17,985 bases of DNA. It comes from JARRJS01 sp037388885 (GTDB taxonomy: Bacteria > Gemmatimonadota > Gemmatimonadetes > Longimicrobiales > RSA9). Of this stretch, positions 10,966-17,985 are shown one piece after another. The first letter of the stretch is position 1. Each line of letters opens with the position of its first letter. The position numbers and the translations under genes are program-made. The stretch is taken from contig JARRJS010000058.1 in NCBI GenBank assembly GCA_037388885.1, positions 1-17,985 of the forward strand. Direction: 5' to 3'. The notes beneath the pieces were generated by a model. It was not told where the DNA came from. It ran no database searches and saw nothing but the letters and a program-made list of their open reading frames with translations.

Positions 10966-12366
10966 CTACCCCACCGTATACCCCGGCTCGAACTCGGCCG
11001 TGAAGTGCCGCAGGACCGGCGCCTGCTTGGCGATCCTGAAGCCGCCGATCTCGTTACGCCGGGCCCAGACCTGGAGAATGGCCTCCACCACATAGTCGAC
11101 GTGGCTCTGCGTGTAGACGCGCCGTGGGATGGCCAGGCGCACCAGCTCCATGGGTGCGGGAATGTCCCGGCCCGTGTCGGGATCGTGGCGGCCGAACATG
11201 ACCGTGCCGATCTCGACCCCGCGGATGCCGCCTTCCACGTACAGCTCCACCACCAGGGACTGGCCGGGCAGCTCGAGGGGCAGCACGTGGGGCAGGAATG
11301 CCGCGGCGTCGATATAGACCGCGTGTCCGCCGGGCGGTTGCACGATGGGCACGCCCTCGCGCGCGATGTGCTCGCCCAGATAGCGCACCGACGCGATGCG
11401 GTATTCCAGGTAGTCTTCCTGTACAACTTCTCCGAGGCCGACGGCAATCGCCTCCAGGTCGCGGCCGGCCATGCCGCCGTAGGTCGGGAAACCTTCCGTC
11501 AGGATCAGCAGGTCCTTCTCCTGGTCCGCCAGGCGGTCGTCGTTCGTGGCCAGCACGCCCCCCATGTTGACCAGTCCATCCTTCTTTGCCGAGAAGGTGC
11601 ATCCGTCGGCGTAAGAGAACATCTCGCGCACGATCTCCTTCACGGGCCGATCGACGTACCCCTCTTCCCGCAGCTTGATGAGGTAGGCGTTCTCCGCGAA
11701 GCGACAGGCATCGATGTAAAAGGGGATTCCGTGTTCATGGCAGAGCGCGCTCACCGCCCGGAGGTTGGCCATGGACACCGGCTGACCGCCGCCCGAATTG
11801 TTCGTGATGGTGACCATGCACAGCGGGATGTGCTCCGCGCCCGCCCCCTCGATCAGCCGCTTCAGGCCCTCGATGTCCAGATCGCCCTTGAACGGGTGTG
11901 GCTCTTGCGTGTTTCGACTATCGGCGGAAGGCAGGTCCACCGCCTGCGCGCCGCGCGCCTCTATGTTGGCGCGCGTCGTATCAAAGTGCGTGTTGTTGGG
12001 CACGATGTCGCCCGGCTTGCACATCGTGGCGAACAGGATCCGCTCCGCCGCCCGCCCCTGGTGAGTGGGGATGACGTGCTTGAACCCGAAGAGGTCGCGA
12101 ACGGCCGCTTCGAAACGATAGAACGATGAGCTGCCGGCGTATGCTTCATCGCCGCGCATGACGCCGGCCCACTGCTCGGCGCTCATGGCGGCCGTACCGC
12201 TGTCGGTGAGCAGATCGATGAGGACCTGCTCCGAGCGCAGCTTGAACACATTGTAGCCGGCATCGCGCAGCCACGAGACGCGCTCGGCGCGCGTGCTCAT
12301 GCGGATCGGCTCGACGGCCTTGATCTTGAACGGCTCGATGATCGTTCGCACAGCGTCACCCGTCAT
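10966..12366 (-). CDS. tnaA: Tryptophanase / tyrosine phenol-lyase family PLP enzyme, probably tryptophanase
   Basis: This 466-aa beta-eliminating lyase matches family length. It shows IDLLTDSGT (50-58), MRGDEAYAGS (70-79), PTHQGRAAE (100-108), FSAKKDG with PLP lysine K262, and the carboxylate-binding arginine in IPRR (R415). Such enzymes cleave tryptophan to indole, or tyrosine to phenol, plus pyruvate and ammonia. Overall wording (SAEQWAGVMRGDEAYAG, EMFSYADGCT, AGRDLEA) is closer to tyrosine phenol-lyase. The residues that separate the two activities look tryptophanase-like: D129 (HFDTT) where TPL has Thr124, F293 (EGFPTYGG) where TPL has Met288, and I386 (GVEIG) where TPL has Arg381. I therefore favour tryptophanase. 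The start at 12366 keeps the conserved EPFKIK segment but has no clear Shine-Dalgarno. No TnaC-type leader is present. Confidence 0.9.
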   Translation of the reverse strand: MTGDAVRTIIEPFKIKAVEPIRMSTRAERVSWLRDAGYNVFKLRSEQVLIDLLTDSGTAAMSAEQWAGVMRGDEAYAGSSSFYRFEAAVRDLFGFKHVIPTHQGRAAERILFATMCKPGDIVPNNTHFDTTRANIEARGAQAVDLPSADSRNTQEPHPFKGDLDIEGLKRLIEGAGAEHIPLCMVTITNNSGGGQPVSMANLRAVSALCHEHGIPFYIDACRFAENAYLIKLREEGYVDRPVKEIVREMFSYADGCTFSAKKDGLVNMGGVLATNDDRLADQEKDLLILTEGFPTYGGMAGRDLEAIAVGLGEVVQEDYLEYRIASVRYLGEHIAREGVPIVQPPGGHAVYIDAAAFLPHVLPLELPGQSLVVELYVEGGIRGVEIGTVMFGRHDPDTGRDIPAPMELVRLAIPRRVYTQSHVDYVVEAILQVWARRNEIGGFRIAKQAPVLRHFTAEFEPGYTVG

Positions 12367-12367
12367 C

Positions 12368-12373
12368 GGGAGG
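12368..12373 (+). promoter_or_regulatory. Strong Shine-Dalgarno of the 95-aa gene, between divergent starts
   Basis: GGGAGG lies 7 nt before the ATG at 12381 and directly beside the opposite-strand tnaA start codon (12364-12366). Its presence supports the small plus-strand gene. Any promoter for this gene must lie within tnaA. Confidence 0.65.
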
Positions 12374-12380
12374 AATGTGA

Positions 12381-12668
12381 ATGGACAGCTCCGACTTCAC
12401 CATCGAAGAATACCTCGGCACCTTCATCATGGCCGGACAGCGCCACCAGGTGTTTGTCCGCTCTGTGCCCGACACCGACGGAACGTGGCACAACGCCGTC
12501 GTGTTCCGCCGCGATGGCAAGCTCTCGGCCCCGGACGTCGTCGCGGCGGGCGTCGACTGGCACGTACCTCCGGGCATTGCACTCCAGCGCGCCAGTGAGG
12601 AGCTCGATGAGAAGGAACAGATCGAGCTTTACCGCCGCGCGCTACGACCGCGCCCGCCCCTGCTGTGA
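12381..12668 (+). CDS. Hypothetical 95-aa protein
   Basis: I do not recognise a named family. The protein is mixed alpha/beta and soluble, with no signal peptide. A segment GQRHQVFVRSVPDTDGTWHNAVVFRRDGKL looks like paired beta strands. It is followed by a helix rich in acidic and basic residues, SEELDEKEQIELYRRAL (about 72-88). Amino-acid composition is balanced and unlike the Arg/Pro/Gly-rich shadow frames around it. With the strong Shine-Dalgarno this makes it a probable real gene. It diverges from tnaA with only 14 bp between the start codons and ends 3 nt before the convergent lipoprotein gene. Confidence 0.72.
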   Translation: MDSSDFTIEEYLGTFIMAGQRHQVFVRSVPDTDGTWHNAVVFRRDGKLSAPDVVAAGVDWHVPPGIALQRASEELDEKEQIELYRRALRPRPPLL

Positions 12669-12671
12669 TCA

Positions 12672-12938
12672 TCAGCCGCTCGATTGACCCGTGCTCGTCG
12701 TATCCGGACTGGCTTTCGTCGTGTCCGTGCCCGGCGGCTGCAGCGGTGGGTTCGGCAGGTTGGGCTTCCCCAGCGCTGCCAACGGGCCCGGCTTCTCGCC
12801 CTTCACGAACAGACCCGGCTCCTCCAGCGGCGCCTTCGTGTAACCCCTCGGATCCGGCGTCGGCGGGTCACCGCACCCGGCCACCAGGGCGGCAAGCCCG
12901 AGTGCCAGCCAGAGCCGCCGGCTCGTCGCTTCCGTCAT
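12672..12938 (-). CDS. Small proline-rich lipoprotein
   Basis: The 88-aa product has a charged N-terminus (MTEATSRR), a hydrophobic stretch WLALGLAALVAG, and a lipobox LVAGC with the lipidated Cys at 22. The mature part is short, rich in Pro, Thr and Gly, and looks unstructured. GGAGG sits about 5 nt before the ATG. The function is unknown; small lipoproteins of this type often act as spacers or accessory factors in the envelope. It ends 3 nt from the plus-strand hypothetical gene, tail to tail. Confidence 0.75.
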   Translation of the reverse strand: MTEATSRRLWLALGLAALVAGCGDPPTPDPRGYTKAPLEEPGLFVKGEKPGPLAALGKPNLPNPPLQPPGTDTTKASPDTTSTGQSSG

Positions 12939-13090
12939 TCTCCCTCCAATTCTCCACTGTCACGGGGATCGCATCAATATGGGGCCACCGATTCGCGTCC
13001 GCTACCGTGTACCACTCCTCTGCGCGCCGAATCGCAAGAGCCGCACCGGATCCCGCCACACCGCCACTGCCGGGCGAGATGATTGTCTCA

Positions 13091-13150
13091 TAATTTTATC
13101 TTGACTTTTCCTAGACAGTCGCCTCCTTTGATCATCACATTTCCATAATA
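13091..13150 (+). promoter_or_regulatory. AT-rich presumptive promoter region before the basic-protein gene
   Basis: This stretch is clearly AT-richer than everything around it and carries TTGACT (13101-13106) and CATAAT (13144-13149). These two are too far apart to form one promoter, and no ideal -35/-10 pair can be set. It likely holds the start signals for the downstream basic protein and perhaps for the divergent lipoprotein gene. Nothing else is seen in 12939-13178. Confidence 0.4.
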
Positions 13151-13178
13151 TCAATCTGCCGTTGCCTTGGGGGGGCGC

Positions 13179-13559
13179 ATGGCCAAAGTCAATCAGAAAG
13201 TGATGTCGATGGTCGAAGAGGAGCTTTCCAAGAAGCCCGATCTATCCACCGACGAACTGTTCGAGAAGGCCAAGGCCGTCGACAAGAACATGGCGAAGCT
13301 GACGAAGCGCCAGTTCAACGCGCGCTACCCGCTCCAGGTGAAGCGCAGGCGGGCGCCGGCGCGCAAGCGCTCCAAGGGCCGGCGTCGCGCGGGTGGCCGC
13401 AGGCCGGCGGCCGGTGATGCGCGGCGTGCGGCGGTGCGGGACACGCTCATGCGCTTCGCCATGGATATCACGTCCGCCGAAGGCAAGTCGGACGTCGTGG
13501 GCGTGATCGCCGGTCTGGACCGGTACGTGGACGACATCTTCAAGGCCGCGGCCAAGTAA
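13179..13559 (+). CDS. Small protein with very basic centre, possible nucleoid or DNA-binding protein
   Basis: This 126-aa protein has three parts. The helical N-terminal domain (about 1-50) contains SMVEEELSKKPDLSTDELFEKA and ends RQFNARYPLQVKR. A central stretch at about 51-75 is densely packed with Arg and Lys (KRRRAPARKRSKGRRRAGGRR). The C-terminal helical domain (about 82-126) includes RDTLMRFAMDITSAEG. The charge layout resembles histone H1-like or other nucleic-acid-packing proteins, but I recognise no named family and this is inference. The ATG at 13179 is preferred over an in-frame TTG at 13167 because the G-rich run 13169-13175 can serve as Shine-Dalgarno. It stands alone, preceded by an AT-rich spacer. 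Confidence 0.8.
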   Translation: MAKVNQKVMSMVEEELSKKPDLSTDELFEKAKAVDKNMAKLTKRQFNARYPLQVKRRRAPARKRSKGRRRAGGRRPAAGDARRAAVRDTLMRFAMDITSAEGKSDVVGVIAGLDRYVDDIFKAAAK

Positions 13560-13668
13560 ACCGGGTCGGGCCTCCGACGCTTGTCTTCCGATGATGCTCG
13601 GTTTAGCTTGAGCTAGGTGCCGGCCAATCGACCCTTCCTTCGGCCGGCCTTCTCACCGAGCGAGCGTA

Positions 13669-14364
13669 ATGCGAGTCTTCATCCTCGTCCTCTTGCTTCT
13701 CGCATCCAGCGGCAGAGGTCTCCTGGCGCAGATCCCGCAGGAACCCGTGACCCCCGCCGCCGCGGCCATCGCGGGTACTCGTGATCACCATTCCTTCGTG
13801 CACACCACGCTCTGGGCGGTGGGCGGCGCGATCATCGGGGGCTGGACCGGATTTGTAACGTCGCAGGTCGCCCGTAGCGACTGGAGCAACGCCAGCGGGC
13901 GGGGTGCGCAGCGGCTTCGTTTCTCGCTCGTGGGCGCGGGGCTCGGTCTCATCGGTGGCTTTCTTGTCGGACACCACGCGCCGACGAGGTCCCCGATGCC
14001 GGCGGGGGGGTTGACCCCGGTGAGGCCGCCGGCGGACATTCGAGGGGGACCGATCACGGAGAAAGACATCCGTGCCTCGACCGCCCGATCGGTGACCGAG
14101 CTGGTTCGAGAGAAGCGGCCGCAATGGCTGCTGCAGCGCGGCGTAGACGTCCTGCACGGCCTCAGCGACCCGCTATCGACAACCTCGGGGCGGCGCGTCT
14201 ACCTGAACGGCCAGCTTCTTGGAGGCTTACAGGAGCTTGACGACGTCTCGATCGAGGTCGTCACCCGCATCGAGTTCCTGGATGCCAGCGCAGCGGTGGT
14301 CCGCTGGGGTCCGGGCAACGAGGACGGCGCGATCCTTCTGACGACAGGCGTAGGGTCGCCCTGA
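13669..14364 (+). CDS. Secreted/membrane protein with C-terminal TonB plug-like domain
   Basis: The 231-aa product starts with a signal peptide (MRVFILVLLLLASSGRGLLA, cleavage near residue 20). Two glycine-rich hydrophobic segments follow (about 46-64 and 84-101) that could form a membrane hairpin. Residues about 128-227 read like a TonB-receptor plug domain: an ITEKDIRASTARSVTELV helix, RPQWLLQRG, a strand VYLNGQLLGG, a 'VVTRIEFLDA' strand, then WGPGNEDGAILLTTG. There is no beta-barrel, so it is not a receptor itself. It may be an orphan plug that works with other envelope proteins. The next gene ends in a similar domain. No strong Shine-Dalgarno is seen. Confidence 0.75.
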   Translation: MRVFILVLLLLASSGRGLLAQIPQEPVTPAAAAIAGTRDHHSFVHTTLWAVGGAIIGGWTGFVTSQVARSDWSNASGRGAQRLRFSLVGAGLGLIGGFLVGHHAPTRSPMPAGGLTPVRPPADIRGGPITEKDIRASTARSVTELVREKRPQWLLQRGVDVLHGLSDPLSTTSGRRVYLNGQLLGGLQELDDVSIEVVTRIEFLDASAAVVRWGPGNEDGAILLTTGVGSP

Positions 14365-14400
14365 ATCCTCCGGCCGTGTCGCCCCGAATCCTCCGGCCGT
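14355..14400 (+). repeat. 23-bp tandem duplication across a stop codon
   Basis: Two adjacent 23-bp units (14355-14377 and 14378-14400) differ at one base. The first holds the TGA stop of the preceding gene; the second has CGA at the same place. Confidence 0.9.
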
Positions 14401-14431
14401 AGCGCATCGCGCGTACGAAAGAGAGGTCGCC

Positions 14432-14908
14432 ATGGTTCGCCAACGCTCTTTGCTGTCGCTGCTCCCGCTCGCCATTCTGCTCGGGGCCTGCGCCACCCGG
14501 CCGTTCGACCGCTCCACGGTACCGGGGGGTCAACCGCTGGGCGAGACGACGGCCGGCAGCACCGTCATTGCCGGCGATGCGCTCACCGGCGATGCGACTC
14601 TCACTCTGCTCGATGTGATCCGGAAGGCCCTGCCCCAGATGCGCATCGTGCGGGATGCCGGCAACCCCGGCAGCTGCCCGATGATTGATCTGCGGGGCAG
14701 GGACAAGGTTTTCGGCGCTTCGAACCCCGACATCTACGTCGACGGCACGCGCACGATCGATACCTGTCCGCTCGTCACGATGCAGGCGATCAGTGCGCGC
14801 CGCATTGAAATCTACCCGCTCGGGGTCACACCGCGCGCCGGCTACATCTCCCACGGGCACGGGCTCATCCTCGTCTTCCTCCAGCGCGCGGACAGCGCCG
14901 GCGAGTAA
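14432..14908 (+). CDS. Lipoprotein with TonB plug-like domain
   Basis: This 158-aa protein has a lipoprotein signal with lipobox LLGAC (Cys 20). From about 55 it follows the plug pattern: a helix TLLDVIRKALPQMRI, then CPMIDLRGRD, NPDIYVDGTRTIDTC, a helix, and RRIEIYPLGVTPRAGYISHGHGLILVFL. C82 and C112 could form a disulfide. A GAGAGG Shine-Dalgarno lies 6 nt before the ATG. It follows the previous plug-like gene by 67 nt in the same direction and faces a SusC/SusD pair, so a role in outer-membrane uptake or assembly is plausible but not shown. Confidence 0.78.
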   Translation: MVRQRSLLSLLPLAILLGACATRPFDRSTVPGGQPLGETTAGSTVIAGDALTGDATLTLLDVIRKALPQMRIVRDAGNPGSCPMIDLRGRDKVFGASNPDIYVDGTRTIDTCPLVTMQAISARRIEIYPLGVTPRAGYISHGHGLILVFLQRADSAGE

Positions 14909-14933
14909 CCGGCAGCCGCCGAGCGCGGACCGA

Positions 14934-14978
14934 TGACAGAGAGCCCCCGGGGCGGACCGCCCCGGGGGCTCTCTGTCA
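14934..14978. terminator. Bidirectional terminator hairpin, 21-bp perfect stem
   Basis: The arms at 14934-14954 and 14958-14978 are exact reverse complements with a GAC loop. The hairpin sits between the convergent plug-lipoprotein gene and the susD-like gene, so it can serve both. The T-run is minimal (TT on the plus side), but the stem is exceptionally long and GC-rich. Confidence 0.88.
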
Positions 14979-15035
14979 TTCACCGAAGGCGCGTGCCCAT
15001 GGGGCATGCGTCTCCGGCGGTTAGGGTTCATGCAG

Positions 15036-16472
15036 CTACTGGTTACCCGTGAACCAGAGTGGCACGTCGAGAGCCGTATAGTCTCCGAACCCTTGTGCCG
15101 CCACGGCGGCATCGAGGTTCGCCTTGTTCAGCGAGGCTTCGTTCGTCGCGTACGGCAGCCTCTGGGGCGGCGCCGACAGCGTCGCGTCCGGTCCGGGCAC
15201 GAGCACCGGAACTCCTGTCCGCCGCCACTCCGTCCATGCTTCCATGCCCTGCATGAACATCGAGGCCCACTTCTGGTACGCGATCTGGTCCAGGCCCGCC
15301 TGTCCGCCGGCGTACGTCACGCGCGCCTGCGCCAGGTAGGTGGCGATGTCGGCCGCGTCGATGCCGTACTGCTCCATCGACGCCGTGATCGCGGCGTTGT
15401 AAAGGGCGGCGGGATCGCCGTTGGTCCAGCCGCGCTCGGCGGCCTCGGCCTCCAGGAACAGCACCTCCGAGTACGTCAGCAGCGCCAGGGGCGCATCCGG
15501 CGTCTCGCGCCACAAGGCACCGATGCGCGAGATTTCGGAGAGGGGCGGACCCCCGAGAAGCCCGTTCTGCAGGCCCTCGTAATCGCCGTTCGCGTTCGGC
15601 TGCGCGAAGACCGGCAGGCGCGGGTCGTTCCAGCTGAGCAGTGAGTCCACATACGTCTGGCTCATGCCGTAGTCATCACGCGACTTCGCGTTGTTGTAGA
15701 TGGGGTTCTGGTTCGGCGGCGACGCCAGGTACATCAGTTGCGCGTTGTCGTCGTTGCTGTCGAAGACACCTGCGGCGATGGCCGCCTGCGCCTCGCTCTG
15801 CGCGGTGGCCGCATCCACGTTCGTGAGGTGCATGGCCAGGCGCAGCCGCAGCGAGTTGGCGAACTTCTTCCACTCGCTCATGTCGCCGCCGTACATGAGG
15901 TCGCCGCTGCTGAAGCCGATGCCCGCGGGCGCGATCTCATCGCTCGCCGTCTTCAGATCGGCGAACAGCGCGGTGTAGATGGACTGCTGCGAGTCGTACT
16001 TCGGGTGCAGGACCGAGTCTCCCTTCAGCGCTTCCGAGTACGGGATGTCCCCCATGGCGTCGGTCATCACGCTGAACATGTACGACTTCATGATGCGGCC
16101 GACCGCGTCCCAGTTGGGCACGCCTTGGTCCATGCCCTTGCTGATCATGCGCTGCGCATCCTCGAGTGCGCCGGCGTAAGCGCCCCAGCCGCCGTCCACC
16201 TCGCGCAGGATGTAACGGTCCTCGTCCCGGTACTGGATCTCCGAGTAGTACTGCACGAACAGGCCGGCGCCACGCACGTTCAGGCTGTTGACGCCATCGA
16301 CGCCGTATCCGCCGCTACCGACGATTCCCTGGATGACTCCGGAGAGGATCGCGGGCGGCGCCACGTCCGTCGGCCCGTTCGGGTTCTTGTTTATGGACGT
16401 GATGTCGCTGCACGCCGACATAGCGACGGCCAGGCCGACAGCGACCACGCCTGCAAGGATTCTGTTTCTCAT
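15036..16472 (-). CDS. SusD/RagB-like outer-membrane lipoprotein
   Basis: The 478-aa protein is a surface nutrient-binding lipoprotein that would cap a SusC-type TonB receptor. The start at the ATG at 16472 is fixed by AGGAG 5 nt upstream; the frame stays open further upstream but without coding character. The signal peptide ends in lipobox AMSAC (Cys 21). SusD_2-type landmarks include MKSYMFSVMTDAMGDIPYSEAL, EWKKFANSLRLRLAMHL, a LLTYSEVLFLEAEAAERGW TPR-like helix and a late segment YQKWASMFMQGMEAWTEWRR. It follows the susC-like gene by 23 nt, forming the usual SusC-SusD operon order. The substrate cannot be told: no polysaccharide-degrading genes are nearby, and peptides or other polymers are possible. 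Confidence 0.93.
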   Translation of the reverse strand: MRNRILAGVVAVGLAVAMSACSDITSINKNPNGPTDVAPPAILSGVIQGIVGSGGYGVDGVNSLNVRGAGLFVQYYSEIQYRDEDRYILREVDGGWGAYAGALEDAQRMISKGMDQGVPNWDAVGRIMKSYMFSVMTDAMGDIPYSEALKGDSVLHPKYDSQQSIYTALFADLKTASDEIAPAGIGFSSGDLMYGGDMSEWKKFANSLRLRLAMHLTNVDAATAQSEAQAAIAAGVFDSNDDNAQLMYLASPPNQNPIYNNAKSRDDYGMSQTYVDSLLSWNDPRLPVFAQPNANGDYEGLQNGLLGGPPLSEISRIGALWRETPDAPLALLTYSEVLFLEAEAAERGWTNGDPAALYNAAITASMEQYGIDAADIATYLAQARVTYAGGQAGLDQIAYQKWASMFMQGMEAWTEWRRTGVPVLVPGPDATLSAPPQRLPYATNEASLNKANLDAAVAAQGFGDYTALDVPLWFTGNQ

Positions 16473-16495
16473 GGTTGCTCCTGTCTCGCGAGTGG

Positions 16496-17985
16496 TCACG
16501 GCCGGATCGTGAACGTGAACCCGATGGTTCGCGCCGTCGGCAGCTGCCCGTTCTCGACCCCCTGCCGGTTCGCAGCATCGAAGGCGGTCTCGGGGTCGAT
16601 GATGTCCTGCTTGGTCCAGATGAGCAGGTTGTGACCCACCAGTGAGAACGTGGCCGACGAGAAGCCGAGCCGCTGCACCCACCGATCAGGCAACTGGTAG
16701 GCGATGCGCGCGTCGCGCAGCTTCAGGTAGGTCGCGTCCACCATGCCCGTCTCCTGGGCATAGAACGTGTTCTCGTAGTAATCCTGGATGTTCACGTGCG
16801 TCGTGTCCGGCTGTCCGGCCCAGGCCGATCCGGGCTCGTAGACCGCGTTCGGCACCACGTAGCCAGGGTTGTCCCAGTCGATCTCGCGGCCCTGGAGCGT
16901 GCCCTTCAGGATGCCGGCGTAGTTGCCGAACCACTTCGTCACCGAGTAGACGTTTCCGCCCCACTGGCCGTCGAGCAGGAATGAAAGACTGATGTTCTTG
17001 TAGGTGAACGTGTTGGTGATGCCGCCGACCCAGTCGGGGTTGTAGTTGCCGAGAATGACCTGGTCGGGATTAGCGACCGGCAGGCCGCTGGCGGAGTCCA
17101 CCTGGATGCGGCCCTGGGCGTCACGCGCCCACTTCCGGCCGACCAGCGTGCCGTAGGGATGACCGACGTCCGCCGTCACATCGACGCGCCAGAAGCTGCC
17201 GACGACGACGCGGTCGACGCCCTGGTAGAGCGACAGCACCTTGCTGTTGTTCTTGGACCAGTTCGCGACGAAGTTCCAGCGGAAATTTGCCGTCTGCACC
17301 GGTGTGACGTTCGCTTCGAGCTCGATGCCGCGGTTTCTTCTGATACCAGGTCACGTTCAGGATCAGCCGGTTGTTCAGGAACCCGAGGTCGGTGCCGCCC
17401 TCCTCGCCCGTCGTCTGCTCCGGCTTGAGGGTCGCGTTGGGCAGCGTGTTGGGAGCGTTGAACGTCGGCGATCCCGCCCAGGGCGTTCCGGCGCCGTAGA
17501 CCGCCTGGAGGTTATACGGATCCGTGTCGTTGCCCACGCGGGTCCAGCTCGCGCGCAGCTTGCCGTACGTGAGGACGTTGTTCTGGAGCCCGAGCGCGTC
17601 CGTGAAGATGAACGCGGCTCCGACGGACGGATAGAAGTAGGAGTAATGGTTTTTCGGCAGCGTCGACGACCAGTCGTTGCGGCCGGTCACGTCCACGTTG
17701 AACCAGTTCTTGTAGTTGAAGCTGGCCGACGCGTACAGCGAATTGACCTGTTTCCTGGACAGGTAGACGGTGGCGTCCGGCTGCCCGGCGGAGTTCTCCA
17801 TGGTGTACACGCCGGGGATCACGAGCTGCGACACGTCATTGTGGCCGGAGTTGTAGTCCCTCTTCCAGATGCTGCCACCCGCGCTGACGCTCAGGTTGAG
17901 ATCCGACAGCAGGGAGCGCTTCCCGTTGAACAGGATGTCATAGGTGGTCTGGTTGCGCGTCTCTCCGACCACGTCGAAAGCGCCC
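16496..17985 (-). pseudogene. SusC-like TonB-dependent receptor, 3' part, frame broken by a short deletion
   Basis: This is the C-terminal beta-barrel of a SusC/RagA receptor; the 5' part lies beyond the window. The upstream segment (17985 down to about 17334) reads GAFDVVGETRNQTTYDIL... through NWFNVDVTGRNDWSSTLP and ends NRLILNVTWYQKK. The downstream segment resumes in another frame as NRGIELEANVTP from about 17335 to the stop at 16496, ending ARTIGFTFTIRP. In SusC proteins these two motifs are normally separated by roughly 25-30 residues with a 'G.....N.G....RGIE' pattern. Here they touch, so a deletion of a non-multiple of three is more likely than a single-base error. Translation from upstream would end near 17121 with an unrelated tail. 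If the junction is an assembly artefact, the gene is intact in the organism. Confidence 0.8.

Noticed and set aside
12367..12380. TnaC-type leader peptide upstream of tnaA
   Set aside because: Only 14 bp separate tnaA from the divergent gene and no Trp-containing leader ORF is seen.
12868..13059. Minus-strand 63-aa ORF overlapping the start of the lipoprotein gene
   Set aside because: No Shine-Dalgarno, no domain, and it overlaps the better-supported lipoprotein in another frame.
13121..13129. Perfect AAAGGAGG ribosome-binding motif on the minus strand
   Set aside because: No start codon lies 4-12 nt downstream and no convincing ORF follows.
13604..13615. Short palindrome TAGCTTGAGCTA before the first plug-like gene
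   Set aside because: Five-base arms are expected by chance; no supporting promoter or regulator context.

Overview
The window is about 18 kb of high-GC bacterial DNA. No rRNA or tRNA is present. The lineage is an inference: a PadR regulator paired with a double FtsX 'ADOP' permease, a SusC/SusD outer-membrane pair in a high-GC genome, and small secreted proteins resembling TonB plug domains together suggest Gemmatimonadota or a related group. A long shadow ORF lies opposite nearly every true gene, as expected at this GC content.

Layout from left to right. (1) Positions 1-3628, minus strand: a compact run of histone-deacetylase-family hydrolase, SAM methyltransferase, M24 metallopeptidase and a GvpL/GvpF-like gene cut by the window edge. 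Two junctions share the 4-nt overlap TTGA. (2) Positions 3668-7285: a padR + ADOP permease pair on the plus strand, bracketed by two same-orientation copies of a ~215 bp non-coding element with inverted termini built from degenerate heptamers. (3) Positions 7276-10782, minus strand: a 38-codon membrane micro-ORF resembling MetS, then carB. The carB coding sequence carries an in-frame low-complexity insertion containing the same heptamers, and its stop codon lies inside the second element. (4) Positions 10930-12938: a solo heptamer arm, a tryptophanase/tyrosine phenol-lyase family gene (minus), a divergent 95-aa hypothetical gene starting 14 bp away, and a small lipoprotein (minus). (5) Positions 12939-14978: an AT-richer spacer, a 126-aa protein with a very basic centre, and two neighbouring secreted proteins that both end in plug-like domains, closed by a 21-bp perfect hairpin. 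(6) Positions 15036-17985, minus strand: a SusD-like lipoprotein and the 3' part of a SusC-like TonB-dependent receptor. The receptor reading frame is broken by what looks like a short internal deletion.

Functionally, regions 5 and 6 concern the cell envelope and nutrient uptake. The padR-ADOP pair is a typical self-contained efflux or envelope permease module. carB and tnaA are central metabolic genes. The most unusual content is the repeat family: two full elements at gene borders, one arm inside carB, one arm at the 3' end of tnaA, and the carB terminus formed by element sequence.
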